Positions 1 to 8,161 of a stretch of DNA of 64,000 nucleotides are shown piece after piece. Origin of the DNA: Candidatus Agathobaculum intestinipullorum. GTDB taxonomy: Bacteria > Bacillota > Clostridia > Oscillospirales > Butyricicoccaceae. The stretch is taken from contig DWZQ01000001.1 of assembly GCA_019117485.1 (NCBI GenBank), positions 28,574-92,573 on the forward strand, in the 5' to 3' direction. Each line of letters begins with the position of its first letter. Positions within the stretch are counted from its first letter, which is position 1. The notes beneath the pieces were generated by a model that was not told the DNA's origin, ran no database searches, and was given only the letters and a program-made list of their open reading frames with translations. The position numbers and the translations under genes are program-made.

Positions 1-1048
1 CAGCGTAGCTGTGCAGCACTGGGTCGCCAGCGCTGTTGAACGATGCAGCGATCGGGTCGGCAAAGAAAAAAACCAGCACATATAATGCGGTTGCAATTGT
101 CAGTGCGGTCGTAAGTCCATATCGGTACAGGCGGCGTAATGCGGCATGGTCGCCCATGCCGCTGCTGTGGCTGATGAGCGGCTGCATTCCTGTACTCAAG
201 CCTTGATAAATGGCAATGGCGACCAGCGCGAGGTTGGCAACAATACCGTAAGCGGCTACGCCGGTATTGCCTGTAAGGTGCAGCAGGATCAGGTTGAACA
301 GAAGCAGCACCACACCGGAGGACAGTTCACCGATCAGCGAGGACAGGCCGGGCGCGCATAAGCCGGGAAGTGCGCGCGGTGCAAACCGGCTGCGTCGCAG
401 ATGGAAGCCGCGTCCTGCTCCCCGGAGGTGCCCGGATAGTAGCAGAATGCTGATGATGGGGGAGACACCGGTCGCAAGTGCCGCGCCAAACATGCCCATA
501 CCGAGCGGGAAGATGAACAGGTAGTCGAATACAATATTGGATAGGCTGCCGACTACCATGCCACGCATCGCGCGGCCGGGCGCGCCATCATTGCGGACAA
601 AGGCAAGCAGCACATTGTTCATCACGAAGAAAGGTGAAAAGCTCAGAAGCGTGCGCAGATAGGTGCGGGTGAGGGGAAAGGTTTCGGCATCTGCGCCGAG
701 TAGCCGAGCAAGCGGCGCGGCGGCAATCACACCCAGCAGCAGGAATACGAGGCCGACAGCAAGGCCGAGGTACACTGCTTGTGTAAATGCGCGGTCGGCG
801 CCTTGCTGGTCGCCCTGCGCACGGCAGACAGTGAAGTGTGTGGCCGCGCCAACGCCAATCATCAGGCCGAGGCCGTTGAGCAGGTTGAACGCTGGAATGG
901 CAATGTTGAGCGCGGCAAGACCGGTTGCGCCCGCGCCACGGGCAACAAAAAACGTGTCGGCAAGGATATAGCACGAAATACCGACCATACCAAGTATATT
1001 CAGCGACGCATAGCGGCCAAAGGTGCGTAAGGTTGCGGTTTGTTCCAT
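1..1048 (-). CDS. MATE family efflux transporter, C-terminus beyond the window
   Basis: Multidrug and toxin extrusion family membrane transporter, expected to use an ion gradient to export small molecules. I read the frame directly on the minus strand from ATG at 1048 (start MEQTATLRTFGRYASLN); it stays open for 349 codons to the window edge, so about 100 C-terminal residues are missing compared with the usual 440-460. The visible part has a long run of hydrophobic helices with small polar breaks, and the family-typical pseudo-symmetry: a second half begins near the segment FDYLFIFPLGMGMFGAA. AGGAGG at 1054-1060 sits 5 bases before the ATG. The gene has its own SigA promoter and a structured leader with a hairpin just before the ribosome-binding site. 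Substrate cannot be told from sequence. Confidence 0.9.
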   Translation of the reverse strand, partial: MEQTATLRTFGRYASLNILGMVGISCYILADTFFVARGAGATGLAALNIAIPAFNLLNGLGLMIGVGAATHFTVCRAQGDQQGADRAFTQAVYLGLAVGLVFLLLGVIAAAPLARLLGADAETFPLTRTYLRTLLSFSPFFVMNNVLLAFVRNDGAPGRAMRGMVVGSLSNIVFDYLFIFPLGMGMFGAALATGVSPIISILLLSGHLRGAGRGFHLRRSRFAPRALPGLCAPGLSSLIGELSSGVVLLLFNLILLHLTGNTGVAAYGIVANLALVAIAIYQGLSTGMQPLISHSSGMGDHAALRRLYRYGLTTALTIATALYVLVFFFADPIAASFNSAGDPVLHSYA

Positions 1049-1172
1049 GGGATTCCTCCTAAAATGAAAAAGGGCGCCAGTCCGTCCATCTTCTAAGGCC
1101 TACGATGGAAGGAATGACGCACAAATTTTTATCCGGCGATAAAAATTCGGTCTGATTCGATTAACCGACGAT
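1049..1172 (-). promoter_or_regulatory. Structured 5' leader of the MATE gene, candidate attenuator or riboswitch
   Basis: The 120-base leader between promoter and start codon can form three hairpins in order. The first is a small 5-bp one. The second is a perfect 10-bp stem (1138-1147 with 1124-1133) with a 4-base loop. The third is a long, slightly interrupted stem (1104-1120 with 1074-1090) around a 13-base loop, followed by five U residues at 1071-1067 and then AGGAGG. A terminator-like hairpin directly ahead of a ribosome-binding site is typical of transcription attenuation. I do not recognise a known riboswitch class. Confidence 0.5.
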
Positions 1173-1201
1173 AGTATAGCACGGTGTTCTCTGCTTGTCA
1201 A
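1173..1201 (-). promoter_or_regulatory. SigA promoter of the MATE gene
   Basis: On the minus strand TTGACA (1201-1196), a 17-base spacer, then TATACT (1178-1173): an almost ideal vegetative promoter. Confidence 0.85.
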
Positions 1202-1209
1202 GCGAAAGC

Positions 1210-1241
1210 AAACCGCCCCGTTTCCTAAAACGGGGCGGTTT
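1210..1241 (-). terminator. Intrinsic terminator after the SLH-glycosidase gene
   Basis: Perfect 14-bp inverted repeat (1210-1223 with 1228-1241) with a 4-base loop, GC-rich core, starting 6 bases after the stop codon. The U-tract after it is short. Confidence 0.8.
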
Positions 1242-1247
1242 GGCTTA

Positions 1248-4200
1248 TTAGAACAGCGCCAGGATTTTGGCGATCTCGCCGCGGGTGATCTTGCCCAGCG
1301 GCTGCAAGGTATTGTCCTCATAGCCGCCGATGATACCGGCGGAAACACATACCTTGACCTGATCGAGCGCCCACGAGGGTACAGCGGATGCATCCGAGAA
1401 GGGGAGCGCCTTAGCGGCATAGCCGCGCGGCAGGCAGCGGCCAATGACCGTCATTACCTCGGCACGGGTCATATCTGCGTCCGGGTTGAAGTACAGCTTG
1501 CCGCCGTCGCTCGAGCCCTGCATGATGCCCGCTGTCGACACGGCATAAACCGCGCCGCGTGCCCAGCTGGGGATGGACGCGTCGTCGGCAAAGTCCATTG
1601 CACCAGTGTAGGAGGTATCAAGGCCAAGCAGTCGTGCAACCGTGACTGCGAACTCCTTGCGGGTCAGGTTGCGGTTGGGGCTGAAGTAAGTCTTGCCATC
1701 GCTGCCTGTTTCGCCCTGCATGATGCCGCGTGCGCTGAGCTGGGCGGCATAGCCGCGCGCCCAGTGGTTGGCAGTATCGGCGAAGGCATTGGTGGCGCTG
1801 CCCGCTGTCACCGTAGCGGATACACGCGTGCGGTTGCCGGCATCGTCCGATACATCCACGGTAATGCTGTGCGTGCCGGCAGCCAGTGCGCCGGTTGTTA
1901 CGGTCAGTGACGAGCCGCTCATGCTGGCCGTGCCAGATACGATTTTACCATCGACCTTGACCGTGATATTGGATGCACGCGCCGGGTACTTGCCGCTTTC
2001 CATCGTAGCCTTGCCGGTCAGGGTAGCCGACACGCCTGCGTCAACCGTGAGCGATGTGCTGTTCAGCGACACGGCCGGTGCATCGGTATTCGTGACCGCG
2101 TGGTCGGCCGAAACGACGATTTGGTCGAGATAGAGTGCGCTGTCTGCTGCACCCGCGGCACCGCGGTCAAACCGCAGGCCGGTCAGCGTCTGTGCGCCGG
2201 AGGGGATAGCAGCGGTCAGCTGCTTCCAGCTGTCAGTGGTCGAGGCAGACAGTGGAGCGGTCAGTTCGGTGCCCTCTGCATCGGTGAACACAGCCGTCAG
2301 TGTGCCATGCGCGCCTGTGCCGCGTGCCCACAGCGTCAGATAAGCCATGTCAGATACGTCGGTCGGTTTTACAGAAACCGTCGCGGCCATCACCTTGGAA
2401 CCGTCGTAAGCGGCCTTCAGCGAGCCGCTGCCGCGGGCGACTTCGGTATAGTCGGTCACACGCGACAGGGTAACGCCCTCGGTCGCGGTGCAGCCGTCCG
2501 TGCCGGATTCAAAGCCTGCAACCGTCTGCGCGTCCTGCGGATCGCCCATGCCGACGTTAACAGGGATAGATTTGCTGGTGTTGCCATACGAGCAGGTGAG
2601 TGTGCCGCTGGCCATCTTGTCGCCCGCAGTGAACATGCCGGCATCGCTGACCGAGCCGATATCGCCGCTGACGCTCCAATTAAACGAGGTGTCAACCGAA
2701 GCCATCTTCTGGCCGAGGTGGTAGGCAATGCCATCCACGTCAATGCTCTGGCCCGGCTTGACCGAGATTGCGCTGATATCCTTATCGTCGCTTGTCAGAC
2801 CGATGGATTGGATATCACCCGTGATGCAAAGGGACATCGATCCGCTGACCGCACCGTTAGAGCCGGTGACCGTTGCGGTGCCGGTGGACATGCCCGCCGT
2901 AAAGGTCTGGCCGTCTACCGTACCCATTTCACCGTCAACCGAGAAGGTCAGGTCGGTGGGTGCTTCCGCCGGGCCATAGGAGCTATCCGCACCCTTGATG
3001 GAGAACCACGTCGATGCGCCGGGCATCAGATAGCGGTAACTCGGCGTAAGTACCGCATGTGCCGTTACACCGTCAGCCGGGACGTTGTTGATAAAGAAGA
3101 TATAGTTCGCGCATGCACGCTGCGAGCCGTCCGACGGGCTGGAAATCAGCGAAGCAGTCTGCTCACCCGGCTTGCGCAGCGCCATTGCGGACGAGCCGCC
3201 GCCGTCCAGACAGATCGCACGCACACAGCCTAAGCTGACCAGCTCATTGCCCAGTTCGGCCGCAGTCATGCCGACGCTATGCGAGGATTGGTTGCCGTCG
3301 ACCTCATACAGCACAACGGTGCCGTCGGCCTTGACGCCGATCGCGCTGCGTGCGCGTTGCGAGGACGCGCCGTCAATGCCGGAGGTCGTTACCGAGCTGT
3401 TGTCGATCAGCAGCTTGCCGCCGACCGCGTATTCCACATCGGCCCAGTTGGTATCATTGGCGCCGACCCAGAGCGATACTTCTTCGCCGACCGGGAAATC
3501 CACCCATGAGGGGACATTGGCGCCGTCCGACTTGGTCAGGATCATCTGATTGTCCGCAATGGCAAGCGGGGTGTTGCCCGTGCCCTTGTCGACAACCTTG
3601 AGTTTGACCGTCTGGTTGACCTGTACAGGGCTATTATCCAGCCGTTCAAGTACAATATAGCTGCCGTTGGCCGAGAAATGTGTGGAGTCGTCATAGTTAC
3701 GGTCGAGCAGATAAGCGCCCGCCGTGGTGCGCGTCTTGTTAAAGTACGAAACCGTCACCTTGCCGGATGCGCCGGTGATTGTCATGTTCATCGTCGGGCG
3801 GCCCATCACGGCGGTGCCGTCCGCCTTGAAGCCGACTGCGTACTGCCACGCGTCGGATGAGATCAGTTCGCCTTCGTCAATGACAAGGCCGATCGGGATG
3901 CCGCTGGACATGACGAAAAAGTCCGCGTTCGTGCCGCCGATGACGGTTTTGCCTTGGCCTTCCAGATACTTAACGGCATTCGTAATGGTCGCTTGGCTGC
4001 CGTAGAGCTGGGAGTCTGCATACACCATAATGGGGGAAACGCCCGTATTGGGCTGGTAGGTCAGGACGTTGGCACGCTGCACGCCAGCGCTGTTTTTCCC
4101 CTCGGTACGGGTGTATTGCAGCCCTTGACCGACTGGATAGGAATAGGAAAATGCGTTGTTGAGCGCTGCGCCGGCTGCGGCCGACAGCAGCTGCGCTGCC

Positions 4201-4250
4201 GCGAGCGACAATGCCAGTACACGACAGGATCGTTTGATAAAATGTTTCAT
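1248..4250 (-). CDS. SLH-anchored phosphodiester glycosidase family surface protein
   Basis: Exported 1000-residue protein. Residues 1-28 form a signal peptide (K/R-rich start, then a hydrophobic core ending in Ala-rich sequence). Residues about 30-420 match the phosphodiester glycosidase (NAGPA-like) fold. The signature is DGGGSSAM near 349-356, with RSAIGVKADG just after 300; relatives remove phosphodiester-linked sugars or cap glycans. Residues 420-830 look like bacterial Ig-like and carbohydrate-binding-type beta domains. The C-terminal 170 residues are three SLH repeats, with ITRGEIAKI in the last; these hold proteins to secondary cell wall polymer. I start at ATG 4250, which has GAGG 6 bases upstream; the upstream extension of 28 codons lacks a signal peptide and RBS. 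Substrate is not evident. The gene stands alone, ended by a strong hairpin. Confidence 0.88.
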   Translation of the reverse strand: MKHFIKRSCRVLALSLAAAQLLSAAAGAALNNAFSYSYPVGQGLQYTRTEGKNSAGVQRANVLTYQPNTGVSPIMVYADSQLYGSQATITNAVKYLEGQGKTVIGGTNADFFVMSSGIPIGLVIDEGELISSDAWQYAVGFKADGTAVMGRPTMNMTITGASGKVTVSYFNKTRTTAGAYLLDRNYDDSTHFSANGSYIVLERLDNSPVQVNQTVKLKVVDKGTGNTPLAIADNQMILTKSDGANVPSWVDFPVGEEVSLWVGANDTNWADVEYAVGGKLLIDNSSVTTSGIDGASSQRARSAIGVKADGTVVLYEVDGNQSSHSVGMTAAELGNELVSLGCVRAICLDGGGSSAMALRKPGEQTASLISSPSDGSQRACANYIFFINNVPADGVTAHAVLTPSYRYLMPGASTWFSIKGADSSYGPAEAPTDLTFSVDGEMGTVDGQTFTAGMSTGTATVTGSNGAVSGSMSLCITGDIQSIGLTSDDKDISAISVKPGQSIDVDGIAYHLGQKMASVDTSFNWSVSGDIGSVSDAGMFTAGDKMASGTLTCSYGNTSKSIPVNVGMGDPQDAQTVAGFESGTDGCTATEGVTLSRVTDYTEVARGSGSLKAAYDGSKVMAATVSVKPTDVSDMAYLTLWARGTGAHGTLTAVFTDAEGTELTAPLSASTTDSWKQLTAAIPSGAQTLTGLRFDRGAAGAADSALYLDQIVVSADHAVTNTDAPAVSLNSTSLTVDAGVSATLTGKATMESGKYPARASNITVKVDGKIVSGTASMSGSSLTVTTGALAAGTHSITVDVSDDAGNRTRVSATVTAGSATNAFADTANHWARGYAAQLSARGIMQGETGSDGKTYFSPNRNLTRKEFAVTVARLLGLDTSYTGAMDFADDASIPSWARGAVYAVSTAGIMQGSSDGGKLYFNPDADMTRAEVMTVIGRCLPRGYAAKALPFSDASAVPSWALDQVKVCVSAGIIGGYEDNTLQPLGKITRGEIAKILALF

Positions 4251-4325
4251 GATTTGCCTCGTTTTCTGGGATCGTGGGATACCAATGCCGCGCCGCGCTC
4301 CCACTTTGCGCGCCGCGTTTCCTGC

Positions 4326-4344
4326 TCTAAACAATATGTTTAGA
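4326..4344. repeat. 8-bp inverted repeat, possible operator
   Basis: TCTAAACA and TGTTTAGA separated by ATA, in the 104-base gap between the aroE/aroK stop and the SLH-glycosidase start. No U-tract follows on either strand, so a protein-binding site is more likely than a terminator. Confidence 0.4.
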
Positions 4345-4354
4345 ACAAGTGAGT

Positions 4355-5740
4355 TTAGATGCTTTTGGTCAGTTTTTCCAGAACCTCGGAGATACGCGGG
4401 CTGCGCACGGACACATCCGCCACGCGCCGGTAGATACCCTTACGGGCATTGTACAGGCGACGGGTTTCGGCGAGCTTGTCCGGCTTGTCCAGCAGCGGGC
4501 GCGTGTTGGAGTAAGACAGGTTTTTGACGATGCGGTGGTAAGGCGTGTCCAGATAGATGAGCAGGCCGGTTTCGCGCACTGCGTCGACGTTCTCCTGCCG
4601 CAGCACCGCGCCGCCGCCGAGCGACAGCACGATGCCGTCCCGCTGGGATAGCTCGCGGATGTAGGCGCTTTCCCGATCGCGGAAATAGGCTTCACCCTTT
4701 TCGGCAAAAATATCGGAGATCTTTTTGCCTTCCTGCGCTTCAAGGTACTGGTCGGCGTCGACAAAGTCTAGTCCGGTCAGACGGGCAAGCTTGCGGCCGA
4801 TCGTCGTCTTGCCGCTGCCCATGAAGCCGCACAATACAATATTGCGTTTGCCGTGCTTCTCGTGCAGCCGCTTGACCGCCATTTTGCCATAAGTGCGGCG
4901 CAGAATGGTTTCGCAGGCCTGCGGCGCAAACTGAACGCCCGACCAGATGGTCTGTGCATGCGCCGCCTGCATGACCAGCATGAACAGGCCGTCGCGCGTT
5001 TTGGTCTTGCGCGGGTTGGCCAGCTTCATCGTCGCGGTGACAGGCGGATTGTAGATTGCATCGAACACATACTCAGTTTTGTGCGGCAAAAAATGCAGTG
5101 GCGACGCGGATTCCTTGGGGAACATACCGACCGGTGTCGAGTTGAGCACGATTTGGATATCGCGCGGGATATGACGACGGCTGAACACTGAAACATGTGC
5201 GCCGGGCACAGCCTCGCACAATTGTTGTTGCAGTTGTGCGGCTTTGTCCAGATTGCGACCGGTAATCGTCAGGTACGCGCCTTGCGTGACGCAATGGTAG
5301 GCCATGACCGACGCCGCGCCGCCGTAGCCGAGCAGCAGAACCTTTTTACCGCGTAGCTTGATGCCGTCGCGTGTGAGGGATTCGGCAAAACCGAGAATGT
5401 CGGTGTTGTAGCCGATGGCGCGGCCGTCGCGGAAGGCAATGGTGTTGACCGAGTGCAGGTCGCGTGCGGCAGTGTCGACTTCGTCAAGCAGGCCGATAAC
5501 GGCTTTTTTATGGGGGATCGTGCAGTTGATTCCCCCAAGCTTGCGCTTTGCCAACTCGAAGGCTTCAGGCAGATCGTCGGGCGGGACGGCTACGCCGATA
5601 TAGTCTGCATCCTGCCCGGACGCAGTGAACAGCTGCGCGTGCAGCTCGGGGCTCATTGTATGCCCGAGCGGCCAGCCAAACAGCGCGTAGGTCGTTTTTT
5701 TCGGCTCGAACGCGCGGAACTCATCCATGTTCAGCAGCAT
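4355..5740 (-). CDS. aroE/aroK: Bifunctional shikimate dehydrogenase / shikimate kinase
   Basis: A 461-residue fusion of two consecutive but separated steps of the shikimate pathway. The N-terminal 285 residues are shikimate dehydrogenase (3-dehydroshikimate + NADPH to shikimate): substrate-site GWPLGHTMSPELH near the start, NCTIPHKKAV with the catalytic Lys, and a dinucleotide-binding LLLGYGGAA. The C-terminal 165 residues are shikimate kinase: Walker A GFMGSGKTT, FVDAD, FRDRES, and the SLGGGAV motif. The start is placed at ATG 5740, 4 bases after the aroA stop, with GGGAGG in the end of aroA; a longer frame to 5839 only reads through aroA. It is the last gene of the operon. Both halves look intact. 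Confidence 0.93.
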   Translation of the reverse strand: MLLNMDEFRAFEPKKTTYALFGWPLGHTMSPELHAQLFTASGQDADYIGVAVPPDDLPEAFELAKRKLGGINCTIPHKKAVIGLLDEVDTAARDLHSVNTIAFRDGRAIGYNTDILGFAESLTRDGIKLRGKKVLLLGYGGAASVMAYHCVTQGAYLTITGRNLDKAAQLQQQLCEAVPGAHVSVFSRRHIPRDIQIVLNSTPVGMFPKESASPLHFLPHKTEYVFDAIYNPPVTATMKLANPRKTKTRDGLFMLVMQAAHAQTIWSGVQFAPQACETILRRTYGKMAVKRLHEKHGKRNIVLCGFMGSGKTTIGRKLARLTGLDFVDADQYLEAQEGKKISDIFAEKGEAYFRDRESAYIRELSQRDGIVLSLGGGAVLRQENVDAVRETGLLIYLDTPYHRIVKNLSYSNTRPLLDKPDKLAETRRLYNARKGIYRRVADVSVRSPRISEVLEKLTKSI

Positions 5741-5744
5741 CGTG

Positions 5745-7016
5745 TCAGCCTCCCAACGATTCCAGTGTGCGGAAGAAGTCGGGGTAGGAAATCGCAACGA
5801 CCTCATGGTCTGCGATGCGGCTGTCGCCATGCGCGGCAAGGCCTAAAACCGCAAGGCTCATCGCAATGCGGTGATCTTTGTAGGTTTGGAATGAAATGCC
5901 GCGTGGCTGCTTGCCGCCGCAGATGACCATGCCGTCCTCGGTTTCTTCGATGTCAACGCCCGCGCGTGCCAGTTCGGTGACCATCGCGGCGATACGGTTG
6001 GATTCCTTTACTTTAAGCTCCTGCGCATCGCGGATGACGGTTTCGCCCTCGGCGTATGCCGCCGCAACGGCAATGACGGGCAGCTCGTCGATCAGGCGCG
6101 GGATGATCGCGCCGCCGATTTCTACGCCATGCAGCTTGCTGTACCGCACAGTCAGGTCGCAGACCGGCTCGGCTTCGTCACGGAAGTTGGATGTGGTGAT
6201 ATCCGCGCCCATGTCGCGCAGCACGTCGAGGATGCCGGTGCGCGTCGGGTTGACACCGACGTTTTTGACTGTCAGCTCACTGCCCGGTACAATCGCGCCT
6301 GCAACGAGGAAAAATGCGGCGGAAGAAATGTCGCCCGGCACAGCGATGTCGACTGCGTGCAGGTCTTCCGGTGGCTCCAGTGTGATCGTGTTGCCCTCGG
6401 TTTCGATTTCGACGCCGAGCGCGCGGAACATACGCTCGGTGTGGTCACGGGAGGGGGTAGGTTCAATGACCGTGGTCTGCCCCTCGGCATACAGTCCAGC
6501 AAGCAAGATCGCGCTTTTGAGCTGCGCGGATGCGACCGGCAACCGATACTCAATGCCGTGTAGTTCGCTCGGATAGAGCGTCAATGGACAGAAGTTATCG
6601 CTTTTGCCTTCGATGGACGCGCCCATCTCACGCAGCGGCTTGATGATACGCCCCATCGGCCGCTTTTGGATGGAAGCGTCGCCATTTACAGTCACAGTGA
6701 ACGGCTGTCCGGCAAGGATGCCGCACAGCAGGCGGGTGGTTGTGCCACTGTTGCCGGTGTATAGCACTTCCTCAGGCGCACACAGGCCGTGCAGGCCAAC
6801 GCCTTCGACGATCACCTCATCGTCCGTGATCTCGATCTCTACACCCATCTTGCGGAAGCAGTCGATGGTCGACAGGCAGTCTTCGCCCATCAGGAAGCCG
6901 GTGATGTGGGTCGTGCCGCTCGCCAGCGCGCCCAGCATGACTGCGCGGTGCGAGATGGATTTGTCGCCCGGCACGGTGATACAACCGCGCAGCGGGCCGC
7001 AGGGATGGATTTGCAT
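5745..7016 (-). CDS. aroA: 3-phosphoshikimate 1-carboxyvinyltransferase (EPSP synthase)
   Basis: Joins phosphoenolpyruvate to shikimate-3-phosphate, sixth step to chorismate; the glyphosate target enzyme. 423 residues, normal length. Visible family motifs: PGDKSISHRAVMLGALA with the substrate Lys near residue 15-20, GNSGTTTRLL, the PMGRI segment, and near the end KVKESNR and the KDHRIAMS motif. Start ATG 7016 has GGAGG 10 bases upstream and lies 5 bases after the pheA stop. The 49-codon upstream extension is pheA sequence in another frame and is not used. Confidence 0.96.
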   Translation of the reverse strand: MQIHPCGPLRGCITVPGDKSISHRAVMLGALASGTTHITGFLMGEDCLSTIDCFRKMGVEIEITDDEVIVEGVGLHGLCAPEEVLYTGNSGTTTRLLCGILAGQPFTVTVNGDASIQKRPMGRIIKPLREMGASIEGKSDNFCPLTLYPSELHGIEYRLPVASAQLKSAILLAGLYAEGQTTVIEPTPSRDHTERMFRALGVEIETEGNTITLEPPEDLHAVDIAVPGDISSAAFFLVAGAIVPGSELTVKNVGVNPTRTGILDVLRDMGADITTSNFRDEAEPVCDLTVRYSKLHGVEIGGAIIPRLIDELPVIAVAAAYAEGETVIRDAQELKVKESNRIAAMVTELARAGVDIEETEDGMVICGGKQPRGISFQTYKDHRIAMSLAVLGLAAHGDSRIADHEVVAISYPDFFRTLESLGG

Positions 7017-7021
7017 TTGCT

Positions 7022-8161
7022 TTACTCCTCCGTTGCATCGGCAACCTGATAGCTGCCGATGACTTTGATGTAAGGCAGCTCCTCGTGGAGCTGGTACAGC
7101 AGGGCACGCACGGCGTGATCCTGCATGTTGCCGGTGAAATCGACATAAAACACATAGCACCACGGGCTGTCCTTGACTGGACGGGAATAGATGCTTGTCA
7201 TGTCGATGCCATAGTGGGTGAATACGTCAAGCACGCGGCCGAGCGAACCGGCCACGTTCGGGATGCGGAAGGCAATCTCGATGCGGTTATCCTCGGGCAG
7301 GCTGGTCAGCGTGCGGCTGACCGCAATGAAACGCGTTTCGTTGTGTTTCAGATCGTTGATGCCCTCGGCCAGTACAGTCAGGCCGTATCGGTTTGCAGCC
7401 TCGTGCGAGCAGACCGCAGCGAGATGCTTGTCGCCTTTTTGTTGCACGTTCTGTGCCGCAATCGCGGTATTTGCGACCTCGATTGCCTCCAGTCCGTGCT
7501 CACTGATGAAATCATGGCATTGGGGCAAGGCGTGTGGGTGTGAGCAGACGCTTTGGATATCGGAAAGCGCCGCGCCCGGCACGGCGGCCAGACAGTGCGA
7601 AATTTTTTTGATATAAGATTTATTGATCGACAGGTCGTACTCGAGCAGCAGATCGTACACCTCGCTGACCGTGCCGGCGGTCGAGTTTTCGACTGGTACA
7701 ACGCCTGCATCGGCCAGGCCGTCACGCACCGACTGGAACACCTGCTCCCACGTTGGCACGCACTGCGGCTCGCACTGCGGAAACAGCGCCCGCGCGGCCA
7801 ACTCCTGATAGGCGCCGGGTACGCCCTGATAATAGACGGTTGCCGGCGCGATCGGGTTCCCGGAAGGATGCAGCGGGAAACGCTCGGGGCGCTGCCGCAG
7901 CATCTCACTGTATTGATATTCGCGGCTGGCGCGGATCATGCTTTGCAGCAGTGCAGTATATTTTAAGCGAAGTTCGTCGCTCATGCCTGCGGCGCGTTTT
8001 TCGATGATCTCGGCCTCGCGGTCAGGCTTGTAGATTTTGTCGTCGGTTTCGACCTTGGTCTGTGCGACTTCGAGTGCAAGATCCATTCGCTCAAGAAACA
8101 GCGCGCGGATCTGCTCGTCAACGCGGTTGATGTCCTGTCGGATATCGGATAATTCACGCAT
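7022..8161 (-). CDS. pheA: Bifunctional chorismate mutase / prephenate dehydratase
   Basis: P-protein making phenylpyruvate from chorismate through prephenate; the branch to phenylalanine. 379 residues in three parts. Residues 1-90 are an AroQ-type helical chorismate mutase (RQDINRVDEQI at the start). Residues about 105-290 are the dehydratase, with QGVPGAYQELAA, VPVENSTAGTV and the catalytic NETRF. The last 80 residues are an ACT domain (NVAGSLGRVLDVF) that would give phenylalanine feedback. Start ATG 8161 overlaps the aroC stop by 8 bases and GGAGG lies in the end of aroC. Its place inside the common shikimate operon suits the Phe-reading T-box upstream. Confidence 0.95.
   Translation of the reverse strand: MRELSDIRQDINRVDEQIRALFLERMDLALEVAQTKVETDDKIYKPDREAEIIEKRAAGMSDELRLKYTALLQSMIRASREYQYSEMLRQRPERFPLHPSGNPIAPATVYYQGVPGAYQELAARALFPQCEPQCVPTWEQVFQSVRDGLADAGVVPVENSTAGTVSEVYDLLLEYDLSINKSYIKKISHCLAAVPGAALSDIQSVCSHPHALPQCHDFISEHGLEAIEVANTAIAAQNVQQKGDKHLAAVCSHEAANRYGLTVLAEGINDLKHNETRFIAVSRTLTSLPEDNRIEIAFRIPNVAGSLGRVLDVFTHYGIDMTSIYSRPVKDSPWCYVFYVDFTGNMQDHAVRALLYQLHEELPYIKVIGSYQVADATEE

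Noticed and set aside
2100..3233. Open frame of 377 codons antisense to the SLH-glycosidase gene
   Set aside because: Arg/Cys-rich shadow translation with no domain pattern.
5741..5839. 33-codon N-terminal extension of the AroE-AroK protein
   Set aside because: Lies in the end of aroA in another frame; ATG 5740 has a ribosome-binding site and gives the normal AroE start.
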